A stretch of DNA of 64,000 nt from Methanoculleus sp. UBA374 (GTDB taxonomy: Archaea > Halobacteriota > Methanomicrobia > Methanomicrobiales > Methanoculleaceae): the NCBI GenBank assembly GCA_002508705.1, contig DAYL01000009.1:1-64000 (forward strand). Direction: 5' to 3'. Shown piece after piece: positions 36,417 through 44,707 of the stretch; the first letter of the stretch is position 1, and each line of letters begins with the position of its first letter. The notes beneath the pieces were generated by a model that was not told the DNA's origin, ran no database searches, and saw nothing but the letters and a program-made list of their open reading frames with translations. The position numbers and the translations under genes were made by a program.

Positions 36417-37109
36417 TTACGCGTAGACGACGCTGTCGGCCAGGGCAATATCCCGTTCGGTGAAGGCGATGAGACGATCGGGTATTTCTCTCGCGGTCGT
36501 ATTTTCTTCCGGCTGCACGGCCCCGGGGACGATCTCGATCGCGTACCGGCGGGCGCCGTCGGGGAACGTCGCTTCCTTAAGGGGGCGGAACGAGCCGTTC
36601 GAGAGGACGCGGAGGCCGCCCTGAGTTTCGTCATATCTCCTTTCCCCCTCGTTCCTGAACGTTTGAAGCGCTATAGTGCATTTCTCCCGGGTGAGGTCGG
36701 CATAGTCAATCCCGGTCACTTCGCGGCAGATGGCGAGGGGATGCGCCCCTTCCAGGGGAAGATCGAGTTTCTGGTCTTTGTAGAGCACGTCGCCGCTCGG
36801 GTAGGCGTATGCTTCGTAAACGTGCTGCTCTCCGTCCACGCTCCCGGCATAGTAAAGCTGGGTGCACCGCACCGTCCCATCCTTGTCGACGAACTGGTTC
36901 AACTGAAGAAGTACCGCCGATTCGTTGGAGAACACCTGTTCGTGTACCAGTGTGTCCCAGAGGTTTGTCAGGTCGGGCCGGCTCCCGGGGGGATAGGAGG
37001 CGGTGCTGATCTTTCCTGTGACGACCTCGGGCGTTTCGGGCGTGTAGAAGTAGTGCACGAGGACGAGGCAGATGAGGAGCGCCCAGACGGCCATTGTAAT
37101 TTTTTTCAT
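36417..37109 (-). CDS. Membrane-anchored or secreted hypothetical protein
   Basis: A 230-residue protein with an N-terminal hydrophobic helix (ITMAVWALLICLVLVHYFY) and an exported domain of ~200 residues. Segments such as VLLQLNQFVDKDGTVRCTQL, KDQKLDLPLEGAHPLAICRE and REKCTIALQTFRNEGERRYD are regular and give two possible disulfide cysteines. No family was recognised. ATG 37109 follows GGAGATG, a good ribosome site; the frame upstream of it is unsupported. It converges with the small secreted protein and is divergent from the leader-controlled gene at 37578. Confidence 0.7.
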   Translation of the reverse strand: MKKITMAVWALLICLVLVHYFYTPETPEVVTGKISTASYPPGSRPDLTNLWDTLVHEQVFSNESAVLLQLNQFVDKDGTVRCTQLYYAGSVDGEQHVYEAYAYPSGDVLYKDQKLDLPLEGAHPLAICREVTGIDYADLTREKCTIALQTFRNEGERRYDETQGGLRVLSNGSFRPLKEATFPDGARRYAIEIVPGAVQPEENTTAREIPDRLIAFTERDIALADSVVYA

Positions 37110-37357
37110 TGCATCTCCGCGAACCGGGACGGCATCGTTTCCATCGGTTTTCGCATCGATTGAAGGTACGGTCGTTATGGATGATAGGGTTTGCGTCGTT
37201 CGTCGGCGGGGTCCGTTCAACCGCCTTCGACCGGTAGATCCCCACAAATGCCCCGTCCCGGTCAACGGGATACGCTGATATGAACCTGGTTCTCTCCTCT
37301 GCTCCCATCCCCGGGGAAGTGATCTCTCCGGTCATTTTCGAGGATACCGCGAGTATG

Positions 37358-37388
37358 TGTCCGGAAATGTGACAGAAAAAATAAATAA
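37358..37388 (+). promoter_or_regulatory. Shared element plus TATA-like box, copy 2
   Basis: TGTCCGGAAATGTGACAG at 37358-37375 is identical to copy 1, followed by the A/T tract AAAAAATAAATAAA. It drives the conserved leader starting near 37391 and the secreted-protein gene at 37578. Confidence 0.65.
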
Positions 37389-37390
37389 AC

Positions 37391-37553
37391 CGGCGCCCAT
37401 GTCTTTGTGTGGGCGCCTCGATGATGCGTCTGCAAAAGTTCGTGGGGTCCCTCCATCCCCGGTTGCCGCCCCGGATGAAGAACCCCGCAAGCCCGGAGGC
37501 TGATGAGATGTACGCATTCCAGGTACTTAACATGTGTGCCTCTTCTGCCTCCG
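37391..37553 (+). ncRNA. Conserved structured leader, copy 1
   Basis: A ~163-nt block between the shared promoter and the gene at 37578, recurring at 41407 and 45577 with high identity. A hairpin pairs GTGGGGT (37442-37448) with ACCCCGC (37482-37488) and contains an inner CATCC/GGATG pair. The corresponding bases in copy 2 are GCGGGGC/GCCCCGC, a compensated change that supports an RNA fold. A second repeat pair GGCGCCC/GGGCGCC lies at the 5' edge (37392-37416). From the TATA position, transcription should start near 37410, so the first pair may be only partly transcribed. Its 3' part ends in the conserved run CATTCCAGGTACTTAACATG and GCCTCCGG. Confidence 0.6.
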
Positions 37554-37577
37554 GTAAACAAGAAGGAGTTGAAACGC

Positions 37578-37973
37578 ATGAAACGAAAAACTGGAATGCG
37601 GGCATTCTCCCTGCTCCTGGCACTGCTGCTGGTGAGCGTGGTGCTGGTGCCAGCGGTGGCAAGTGAAGAAGAACAAATCAAGACTAATCTCTTGTTTCAA
37701 AATCAGGAAGCCGAGAAGAACATTTATACTATGTTGGGAGTAGAGCACCCTTCTAGAGATGATGGGCCTCAATGGCAAAAATATAATGAAGCAAGGGCTC
37801 AAGTGGATGAGTTGCTCATCAGATCAGAATCAAAAGAGAGCGTCGGAGAAATAATTGGGTATCTTGAAGGAAAAAAGAAAGAGTTGTTCTCTATTATGGA
37901 ACGGATGGGGGCATTTACGGTATCCTCGACAATCAAGATGGGGTATCCAAAAGCAGGATGGATCCGATTGTAG
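37578..37973 (+). pseudogene. Frameshifted secreted protein, N-terminal part
   Basis: 131 codons from ATG 37578 (AGAAGGAG upstream): signal peptide (GMRAFSLLLALLLVSVVLV, then PAVAS) followed by a helical region (EKNIYTMLGVEHPSRDD, VDELLIRSESKESVGEII). The frame stops at 37973 just after IKMGYPKAGWIRL, while a second frame, open from before 37958, carries straight on (MDPIVVGSKTEYFE). One inserted base near 37950-37957 explains the split. The signal peptide is nearly identical to that of the gene at 45763. The intact protein would be about 300 residues. Sequencing error or ribosomal frameshifting cannot be excluded. Confidence 0.6.
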
Positions 37974-38485
37974 TTGGTTCAAAGACAGAATACTTTGAGA
38001 CTAGTTGCAAAGCCTGCTCAGTAGGCAATCAAAGTGGTAATTATTCTATTAACTATGAATTAAGTAAGATTCCTCTCTCAGATCTGAAGTCAGAGGAATT
38101 TGCTATACGAGCCATCTACGAAGCCCAAATTACGAGGACAGATGATTGGATTTGGAGGGGTAACCCATTACTCCCGACCAAAGCAACTCTTTACACCCAA
38201 GGAACATTCACTTATGACTATGGTAACGGCATTCTGGGCATATCAGATAATACGTACACTTCCCAAGACCCGGGATTTGACCGTTGCGAATTCGGACATT
38301 CAACACGAGATAACGGGTATACAGGGTACATCGATTCGCACGCCATCTGGAGTGTATTCGCGTTGAGTCCGCCTAAACATTCGGTTGATGCCTGGATCAG
38401 TTGTAATAAATATGGATCAACCGATGGAGATTCTAATACCTCAGACTGGGTATCTGTAGGATTTGCCTGTGGATCACTTCCATAA
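37958..38485 (+). pseudogene. Frameshifted secreted protein, C-terminal part
   Basis: A 175-codon continuation of the gene at 37578 in another frame. It lacks its own signal peptide or ribosome site, yet is rich in features of an exported beta domain: aromatic and glycine-rich strands (YGNGILGISDNTYTSQDPGF) and four cysteines (SCKAC, DRCEFGHS and a late FACGS). No family was recognised. Base composition is clearly lower in GC than the core genes, which suggests acquired DNA. The Yip1-like gene starts 12 bases after its stop. Confidence 0.6.
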
Positions 38486-38497
38486 TCAGGGAAGACC

Positions 38498-39070
38498 ATG
38501 TCGACAAGAATACTACTAAGAACTGCTTCTACCAGTCCCCCAGGGTTTTTCCAGCGACTTAACGAAAAGTCACTGCGGGACGATCTTCAATTCTTTTTTG
38601 CGTTAGTTGTCGTCACATCGATCATATATATATTATTACCCCTCATTATGGGGTTTTACCCTGAAAATGAATTCAAGATTGGATTGCACCAGATTTGGGT
38701 TCTAGCGCTAGGCATCTTTATCTGTTTAATACAGGGCATAATATGCGGGACAGTCGCACTCTTGGGAATTAGCCTCGTTGAGCATTTTTTCCTGCTTTTT
38801 GTCGATGTACACCTGGGATTTGAAAAAACGATGAAATCGGTGATTTATGCCCTGTCACCCTGCATCCTGTTTTCCTGGGTGATCTTGATTTTAAGGGTCC
38901 CGTTTGTAAGTTTATTGCTTCTCTTCTGTTTCAGTCTAGTAACCTATTTCGGCGTATTGATATTTCATGAAATATCTAAGGATCGAGCCTTATTCGTCAC
39001 TCTTATGACAAGTGCGATTCTCGCAATTCTTTTCCATAGGTGGATCTTCGATCTCAGGTTGTTACTATGA
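38498..39070 (+). CDS. Yip1-like membrane protein
   Basis: A 190-residue integral membrane protein with five hydrophobic segments (about residues 30-52, 65-90, 110-132, 135-155, 165-185). The central GIICGTVALLGISLVEHFFL and VIYALSPCILFSWVILIL match the style of Yip1/DUF1282-type domains. It starts 12 bases after the frameshifted secreted gene behind CAGGGAAG, so the two form an operon under the same leader. Function unknown; Yip1-like proteins are poorly understood in archaea. The assignment is moderate. Confidence 0.6.
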   Translation: MSTRILLRTASTSPPGFFQRLNEKSLRDDLQFFFALVVVTSIIYILLPLIMGFYPENEFKIGLHQIWVLALGIFICLIQGIICGTVALLGISLVEHFFLLFVDVHLGFEKTMKSVIYALSPCILFSWVILILRVPFVSLLLLFCFSLVTYFGVLIFHEISKDRALFVTLMTSAILAILFHRWIFDLRLLL

Positions 39071-39229
39071 TCTTTCATTTTAGCAGGGCCGCTTCGGAGC
39101 GAAGTGTTCGAAATGTAGGAGGTAATTGGTTGGCATTCTTTCTGATTCTTGCAATGAGATCCATGAATATCTCTTCTAAAACCGGGATACAATAAAACTA
39201 TTGGCTCTGCCCGCTGAGTTGGGTATTCC

Positions 39230-40299
39230 TTGGGAGAATATACCTTGAAAGATCGATGTGGAAGAGGGGGCGTCCGTGTTGGCGTGGTAGCAGCATGCAT
39301 CGTTCTGCTCTTAACCGGATTAATTTCCTGTACGTGCGCGGCTCCTGTTGTCATTGAGTATTACTACTTGGAAGGTTTTCCCGACTGTGACCATTTTAAG
39401 CCTTTGGTGTCGGAGTTTGAGCATGATCTCGGTGATTCCATCTCACTTACGTACACTGATGTCGGTACACCCGAGGGCCTAGACCGCTTGCAGCAACATG
39501 GATTTCACGAAGTCCCTGCTGTGGTTGTGGATGGCACCATTAAGATTCCTAAAGAGGAGATCACTGAAGAGAATCTCAGGGCGGCGATAGAGCAGTCCCT
39601 TGCCGGTGCTGAGGTGCAGGAGGGCCTACCGCCAATTAACTGGAATATACCACTTGCCTATTCTCTGGGTCTCTTTTCCGGCTTTTCACCCTGCCTGATG
39701 GCGATACTCGGGTTCATACTGGTGTATGTCACCGGGTCCGGAAGGGTTTGAGAAGCAGTCTCCTGAATGCGCTGATATTCGGCCTGGGGCTGGTTGCCGC
39801 TTACATCGTCATGGGATGCTGTGTCCTGCTGGCGGGTTTCTCGCTTGGCAGGTTTAGCCCATATCTTACCGCCGTAGCGGGGTTGATCACGATTGTTGCC
39901 GGGGTGAACCTGCTTGGGCTGATAAGGCTCCCGATCTCTGCAGACAACTACGTTCGGGTATCTGTAAGGAAGTATTCGAGCACTTTGATCGGATTGTTTA
40001 TTTTGGGCATGCTATTCTCAATCGTCAAGGCGCCGTGTGCCGCCCCGATGGTCCTCATTCTGCTGAGCAGAATCCTGATCGACGGCGCCGTGCAGGATCT
40101 CTGGCTCCTGCTGGTCTTCGGGGCCGGAGTGCTCACGCCGTTTCTCGGCGTCACCCAGAAGAGCAACCAGACTCCAAATCCGATTAGAATAAGCCCACTA
40201 ACGGTTCGAATTGCGTTCCGGTGTTACCGTATCCTGCTCGACGAACCGTATCCCCCGAGGAGCCCGACGGGAGGAATAGGGATAAATAGGGTGGGTTAA
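39230..40299 (+). pseudogene. Broken thioredoxin-like/CcdA membrane protein with an inverted 3' end
   Basis: A fusion of an exported thioredoxin-like domain and a CcdA/DsbD-type membrane domain, broken in three ways. First, the CxxC redox site reads EGFPDCDHF: the first Cys is Phe. Second, after SPCLMAILGFILVYVTGSG one base is missing near 39740, so the frame from 39230 stops at 39751 and the rest continues in another frame (KGLRSSLLNALIFGLGL). Third, after GAGVLTPFLGV the sequence turns: the complement of about 40150-40270 encodes GLLGGYGSSSRIR, a stop, then HRNAIRTVSGLILIGFGVWL, the expected CcdA ending, so the last segment is inverted in place. TTG 39230 or 39245 is the likely old start. 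Confidence 0.75.
40150..40270 (-). other. Micro-inversion inside the CcdA-like pseudogene
   Basis: Read on the minus strand, this ~120-bp segment continues the CcdA-like protein that runs on the plus strand up to about 40150. The left breakpoint lies in the perfect palindrome ACGCCG-TTTCT-CGGCGT (about 40136-40152), a likely cause of the inversion. One codon in the segment is now TAA where the family has a charged residue, so the inversion is not recent or the gene was already dead. Confidence 0.65.
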
Positions 40300-40366
40300 C
40301 TCCCCGGAGATCGTTGAAAGGGAAATCCCGTCTTTTGCTTACCGGATGCCGTCGGTATATAATATG

Positions 40367-40392
40367 TGTAAAGAAATGAGACAGAATATTTT
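40367..40392 (+). promoter_or_regulatory. Shared element plus TATA-like box, copy 3
   Basis: TGTAAAGAAATGAGACAG at 40367-40384, followed by AATATTTTAT. It precedes the wrecked paralogue of the small secreted protein, in the same relative position as copy 1 before the intact gene. Confidence 0.6.
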
Positions 40393-40397
40393 ATCGA

Positions 40398-40807
40398 AAA
40401 CTTCCTCTAGGTCTTATCGGACTCCTGGCCGTCTTTGCTCTCCTCATACCGGTGGTTTCAGCAGGCAGTATCGGAAGTGGAAACAATGGGATCGCGTTAG
40501 ATCTCCCGCAGGCAGGTGAGTCTGCAATCCGTGCATTCTACACGATAACACAAGGAGAGACCGATTCTCACAGTTACAGCGTAGCAGCCGATCCATCCGC
40601 ACTGCAGGTCTATCCGAACCGGTTTACTCCCGACTCCTCTTTGAAAACTGAATATCTCCAGGCCCGATGGGAACCTGTACGGTTCTTACCATGAACGGTT
40701 CTTATCTGGATGAGCAGATTCGTTTTGAGGTACCCGACCCCGCATTTGAATCCTGGAACCTTAAGGTGTATGGGGGGAGTGTAACAGGAACTCGACTGTA
40801 CATATAA
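40398..40807 (+). pseudogene. Wrecked paralogue of the small secreted protein
   Basis: The frame from about 40398 reads PLGLIGLLAVFALLIPVVSA, a signal peptide without a start codon, then ESAIRAFYTITQGETDSHSY, matching the protein at 35811. The frame then shifts: ISRPDGNLYGSYH is in one frame and the final strands FESWNLKVYGGSVTGTRLYI in a third, ending at TAA 40805-40807. With a lost start and at least two frameshifts it is a true pseudogene. It retains a good copy of the shared promoter element upstream. Confidence 0.75.
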
Positions 40808-40858
40808 AATTTCTTCTAAAACCAAACCTTTTTATTGTAACTGTTTTCATGCAATTCC

Positions 40859-41152
40859 ATGGTTCCAGGGTCACGGATTGTCAGGATCGCTCTGGTTGCC
40901 TTCTGCCTCCTGCTGCTGCCGTCTGTCGGATGTGCCACGGCCATTCAGCCTGTACAAGGGCCATATCCGGAGCAGCTACCTTCCGATCCGACTCCGTTGT
41001 ACATCTGGAACGTGCCCCTGAAGATCCTCCTCCTCGAATACGTATGCGTATCCGCCCCGGTGCTCTTCAACCTGGTACAGCTGCTTTTTTCGCTGCCCGT
41101 GTGGCTTCATCTCGGCCATAAAAGAATTTTGATCCGGAATGTCCTGGATAAC
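40859..41152 (+). pseudogene. Truncated paralogue of the membrane winged-helix regulator
   Basis: From ATG 40859 about 98 codons match the regulator at 34700: VRIALVAFCLLLLPSVG, the identical SDPTPLYIWNVPLK, the membrane helix and SLPVWLHLGHKRIL. The match ends where the winged-helix domains should begin; the frame runs on to 41404 without resemblance. Only the membrane anchor and outside segment remain. Conservation of the short outside segment in both copies suggests it is the sensing part (inference). Confidence 0.75.
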
Positions 41153-41372
41153 TTTGTGCATCCCGCCGAATGCCGGATCGATTCCGGTATTGCTGTCTCC
41201 GGGGTAGCGGACGTGCATCAACTCCGGACGTCCGATTCTCTCCTTAGCGCATTCCGGAGCATACTTTCCGGGATCGAAAGCAGTGTTTTTTCTGTGAGAA
41301 ATGGGTTATCTCCGGTGCCTTTCTTCCCCACGGGGAGATCAGTCTCTTCATTTTCGGGAATATCCGCCGGAC

Positions 41373-41406
41373 GTGTAAAGAAAACGGACAGAATTTATAT
41401 ATAAAT
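41373..41406 (+). promoter_or_regulatory. Shared element plus TATA box, copy 4
   Basis: TGTAAAGAAAACGGACAG at 41373-41390, followed by the strong TATA box AATTTATATATAAAT. It lies before the second leader and the PLC-like gene at 41589. Confidence 0.7.
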
Positions 41407-41567
41407 CGGCGTCCATGTCATGGTGTGGGCGCGAGGATGCGTCCGCAAAAGTTCGCGGGGCCCCCCATCCCGGCTTGACGACTGGATGATAGAGCCCCGC
41501 AAGCCCGAAGGCTAATGAGATGTACGCATTCCAGGTACTTAACATGTGTGCCTCTCCTGCCTCCGGG
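41407..41567 (+). ncRNA. Conserved structured leader, copy 2
   Basis: Same block as at 37391 and 45577. The hairpin here is GCGGGGC (41455-41461) with GCCCCGC (41494-41500); relative to the other copies one pair changes T-A to C-G and a T-G wobble becomes C-G, so pairing is kept. The 5' pair is GCGTCC/GGGCGC, using a wobble. The downstream gene has a different signal peptide from the other two leader genes, so conservation of the leader is not merely gene duplication. Confidence 0.62.
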
Positions 41568-41588
41568 AAGGAATCGAGGAGAACAATC

Positions 41589-42590
41589 ATGAATGAGTTA
41601 CGCAGGATTGAAAGAATATCGATCCTTCTGGGAGTACTGCTTTGTGTAGCACTCATATCGACAGCGAGCGCAGAAGAGATGACTCTTGAGCGTTCGTTCA
41701 TGCAGGATGAGGCGGCGCTTGAACATTATGCACATTTATCGCCTGCTCATCAGGCGATAGTGCTCAAAGCGTTGGAGGAGACATACTCTGAGAGCGAATT
41801 TGAGGAGACCGCCGCAGAACTGAAGAAGATCTGGGGTGGAACGTCAGCGCTGGAAGAGAGAGAAAAGCAGGAACTGCTGGCATCGGTAATCGCCAGTGTG
41901 TTTACCTACTACTGTCCGGATGCCCCTAATGGGATAAGCCCCATGTGGACCGGTTATTATCCCGGTTATCATGAGAATGGTGTTCATAATGCCTTGGCTG
42001 AGATTGCAGGGCAGAAAAGAGGTTGGGACAGTACGAAGACAAGGTTATTGAATATGCACTCAGCGGACCCTGATACTTGGGGTGTTCCGCAGACAGTCGA
42101 ACATTATCTTGACGGGGCCCCGTTCTTCAGCAACGCACCGGATAAATGCAAGTACTATGCGAATGAGGCAAGAAGCCAACTGAGGTCAAACATCAACAGT
42201 GAATCCGGTTGGCGGTGCCTGTCCTGGTCGATGCATTATATGAGTGATATGTCCATGCCGTGGCATACCCAGGGTGCAGTCGATCCAGTACAGCTGGCGA
42301 CGCATGCGCTTTATGAGGGATACGTGCAGGATAAGTTCACCGATCCTGAGTATGGGTTTAAAGCGGCTCTTGTATCGGCTCCCAATACCGGAGGTGTAAT
42401 TTCCGATCCCGCTTCGAGTGCACGAGGCCTGGCACTTTACTCTTCATTGATGTATCCTGCCCTCCAGGCGTCGATAGCTACTAATCCCTTGGGATGGGGC
42501 GAAGAACCATTTGTCAAGTCAGCAACTCAAGATCTCTTGAAAATGGGTCTTATTTATAACATGGGTCTTGTCGATTATGCGACTAATTAA
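41589..42590 (+). CDS. Secreted phospholipase C/P1-nuclease-like protein
   Basis: A 333-residue exported protein. Signal peptide (ISILLGVLLCVALI, then STASAEE), a helical propeptide-like part (~30-105), and a zinc domain resembling bacterial phospholipase C and S1/P1 nuclease. Metal-ligand spacing is preserved: HYMSDMSMPWH gives His-x3-Asp-x5-His, and HALYEGYV 13 residues later gives His-x3-Glu. HENGVHNALAEIAG and VEHYLDGAPF supply earlier candidate ligands. The APDKCKYYANEAR segment is shared with the paralogue at 45763. It may cleave lipids or nucleic acids outside the cell, but activity is not shown. ATG 41589 follows CGAGGA. Controlled by leader copy 2. Confidence 0.75.
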   Translation: MNELRRIERISILLGVLLCVALISTASAEEMTLERSFMQDEAALEHYAHLSPAHQAIVLKALEETYSESEFEETAAELKKIWGGTSALEEREKQELLASVIASVFTYYCPDAPNGISPMWTGYYPGYHENGVHNALAEIAGQKRGWDSTKTRLLNMHSADPDTWGVPQTVEHYLDGAPFFSNAPDKCKYYANEARSQLRSNINSESGWRCLSWSMHYMSDMSMPWHTQGAVDPVQLATHALYEGYVQDKFTDPEYGFKAALVSAPNTGGVISDPASSARGLALYSSLMYPALQASIATNPLGWGEEPFVKSATQDLLKMGLIYNMGLVDYATN

Positions 42591-42600
42591 CTAAAAAATC

Positions 42601-42608
42601 TTTTTTTT
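42601..42608 (+). terminator. T-tract end after the PLC-like gene
   Basis: Eight T bases directly after AAAAAATC, 10 bases past the stop codon and just before the ribosome site of the next gene; a probable termination point. Confidence 0.5.
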
Positions 42609-42617
42609 GGTGAGAAG

Positions 42618-43301
42618 ATGGATGTAAACCAGAAGCAAAACTGGAGAACTATACTTATCCTGCTCGTAGTTATCTGCCTCTTCGTCGTGGTGATCTTCCT
42701 GCTCCTGCTCCTTCCCGCGTTCGTCGAAACCCTCCTGCCGAACAACTCCTACGTGATCGAGATCACCGGTCTCTCCGGTCTTGCCGTGAACGGCACCGCC
42801 ACGGTCATGATCCCGGTTCCGGCGAACGCGGAGGGCGAGCCGGCGCTGTCTGAGGGAGTGCTCGCCGGCGAACGCCAGCCTGTCGGGTGGCAGGCGGCGA
42901 TCCGGGAAACGCCGTATGGAAAGATGCTCGTGTTCACGACGGTGGATGGTTACGCGTCGGATATCTCTATACCGTTCGGCGAAGCCGAGACGGAAAAAGA
43001 GCCGCGGCTGCTCGTGCCGGTCCTCTCAACCCCGGGGAACGCGAGTGTCGCCGAGTTCACCCGGGCTTCGAGCGGAACCTACACCACGGTCGTCTTTCTC
43101 GACGGCTTCGTCCCGTCGCCGGAGGATGCGGCCCCGATCTCGTTCAGCCTCGAGTACCAGGGCGGCGGGGGCATGAAACATCTGATCAAGGGGGATATCT
43201 GGACGACGACGGTGGATACGACCGTTCCGAGCACAACGTCGGGATTTGTTCCGGTGCCGGCCGACTACTATGTCACTGCCGGGGGTATCATGCTATTATG
43301 A
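42618..43301 (+). CDS. Membrane-anchored protein of unknown function
   Basis: A 227-residue protein with one N-terminal membrane helix (TILILLVVICLFVVVIFLLL) and an outside beta-rich domain of ~180 residues (YVIEITGLSGLAVNGTATVM, then WQAAIRETPYGKMLVFTTVD and TTVVFLDGFVPSPEDAAPIS). No family was recognised. The GC content returns to the core level here. The stop codon overlaps the start of the META protein gene (ATGATG), so the two are probably translated together. Confidence 0.65.
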   Translation: MDVNQKQNWRTILILLVVICLFVVVIFLLLLLPAFVETLLPNNSYVIEITGLSGLAVNGTATVMIPVPANAEGEPALSEGVLAGERQPVGWQAAIRETPYGKMLVFTTVDGYASDISIPFGEAETEKEPRLLVPVLSTPGNASVAEFTRASSGTYTTVVFLDGFVPSPEDAAPISFSLEYQGGGGMKHLIKGDIWTTTVDTTVPSTTSGFVPVPADYYVTAGGIMLL

Positions 43302-44509
43302 TGGCCGATCTCATGCGGAGAATCCCACGGCGGATCGTGAGCGTCGCCCTCACGGGACTGCTCGTATTCGTCATCTGTCTGGGGATTCTCGTTTCCATGC
43401 ATTCTGCAGGGGCCCGGGACGATACTCAATTGCCGTTGAATGACGACCGATCCCCGCTGTTTGGACGCTGGTATCTTACATCCTATTGGACGGAGGAAGG
43501 AGGGGCTCCCGTTATCGAGGGAACAGATGTTATCATCGCGTTCGCCGGTGACGGGTGGGTCAGTGGTTCCTCCGGGTGCAACCTCTTCATCGGAGAGCAC
43601 GACCTTGCCGACGACGTGCTCACGATCCGCAAGATCGAATCGACAAATATGACCTCGACTCCAGAGGTGCTCAATCAGGAGAAAGCGTTCTTGGCACTGC
43701 TCCTGAAAACGGAGGCCTACGAGATAGACGGAGACCGTCTCCGGTTGTTCGACGCATCGGGAATGGAGCTCCTCTCTTTCGCAAGCCAGCCGCAATCGCT
43801 CTCGGGAAGAGCGTGGTCTCTCTGGTATTCATGGAACGATACGGAAGAATCCGTTCGAAACCATGGTTCCGACCTGATCACCCTACAGATCTCCTTACAG
43901 TTTCCGGACGAGGCTCAGTTCCGGGGAACCATCGCGGACAGCGATTACTGCGGAACGTATGAATCCGACGAGGATCGTATCCAGTTCGAGTCGGTGGAGA
44001 AATGCTCCAAGGCACCGGGCGAGAAAACCGACCTGTACGAATGGTATTACTCGCTCCTGAACCGGGCGCGCGGGTATCGGATAACCGGGACTCAACTTGA
44101 TATCATGGACGAGAAAGGTCACTCGTTCCTCTCGTTTACTCGGATGCCGCTTTCGCTGATCTCAGCCGACTGGTACCCGCAACAGTACCGGGCGGCGGAC
44201 GGGTCCGCCCTCCTGTCGCCAGAGGAGACGTTCGAAATGGTATACTTTACTCCGGATGGCAACGTCTTTGGAACCATCCGCGGAATCCAGTTCGCCGCGC
44301 AGTATGACACAGACAACTCATCGATATCGTTCGGTCCCGTATCCCTGCTTATCTCGGAAAGCGACGATCCCGGAGAGGCGAGAGAATCCCGGGAGACAAT
44401 CGAGTCGATCTTCAGAGAAACGAGAACATATCGGGTCCAGAACGGCACGTTGGAATTCTCTTCCGGCGATGGAGAAGTTCTGATGGTAATGGCAGAGGGG
44501 TCCATATAG
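43298..44509 (+). CDS. Secreted META-domain protein with three related units
   Basis: A 403-residue protein with an N-terminal membrane/signal helix (VSVALTGLLVFVICLGILVS). The first unit (~50-160) is a clear META (HslJ-like) domain: GRWYLTSYWTEE, GWVSGSSGCNLFIGEH, LTIRKIESTNMTST and LRLFDASGMELLSF. Two further diverged units repeat the ending pattern (LDIMDEKGHSFLSF and NGTLEFSSGDGEVLMVM), giving a triple array. The usual MAC motif is replaced by MTST. META domains occur in envelope stress or heat-shock lipoproteins; function here is unknown. Start at 43298 or 43301, overlapping the previous stop. Confidence 0.72.
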   Translation: MMADLMRRIPRRIVSVALTGLLVFVICLGILVSMHSAGARDDTQLPLNDDRSPLFGRWYLTSYWTEEGGAPVIEGTDVIIAFAGDGWVSGSSGCNLFIGEHDLADDVLTIRKIESTNMTSTPEVLNQEKAFLALLLKTEAYEIDGDRLRLFDASGMELLSFASQPQSLSGRAWSLWYSWNDTEESVRNHGSDLITLQISLQFPDEAQFRGTIADSDYCGTYESDEDRIQFESVEKCSKAPGEKTDLYEWYYSLLNRARGYRITGTQLDIMDEKGHSFLSFTRMPLSLISADWYPQQYRAADGSALLSPEETFEMVYFTPDGNVFGTIRGIQFAAQYDTDNSSISFGPVSLLISESDDPGEARESRETIESIFRETRTYRVQNGTLEFSSGDGEVLMVMAEGSI

Positions 44510-44707
44510 ATGTGAATACCGTTGCCGATATTGTGCAGATCTCAGATGAAGAATTTGTGGTGCTCGGTATGTCTGTGAAGACCTGAAGCCTACGTATACA
44601 AGAGATGGTATACGAAGGGCACGAAATACAATCGGGGCCTTATGGATTACATTACGAGGTGAATTTCTGGAAGCGAATGGAAGGTAGTTCCTCAGATGAT
44701 CCCTTTT

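Larger units (their letters stand above)
41277..41567 (+). repeat. Direct repeat, copy A (291 bp)
   Basis: Nearly identical to 45447-45738 over its whole length, including 96 bases upstream of the shared promoter element, the element itself, the TATA box and the leader. A shorter relative begins near 37313. The two long copies stand in the same orientation about 4.2 kb apart and flank the PLC-like, META and transposase-remnant genes. Confidence 0.8.

Noticed and set aside
37491..37553. Second stem CCGGAGGC/GCCTCCGG at the 3' end of the leader
   Set aside because: Perfect in copy 1 but with an A-C mismatch in copies 2 and 3 and no compensating change, so pairing is not supported.
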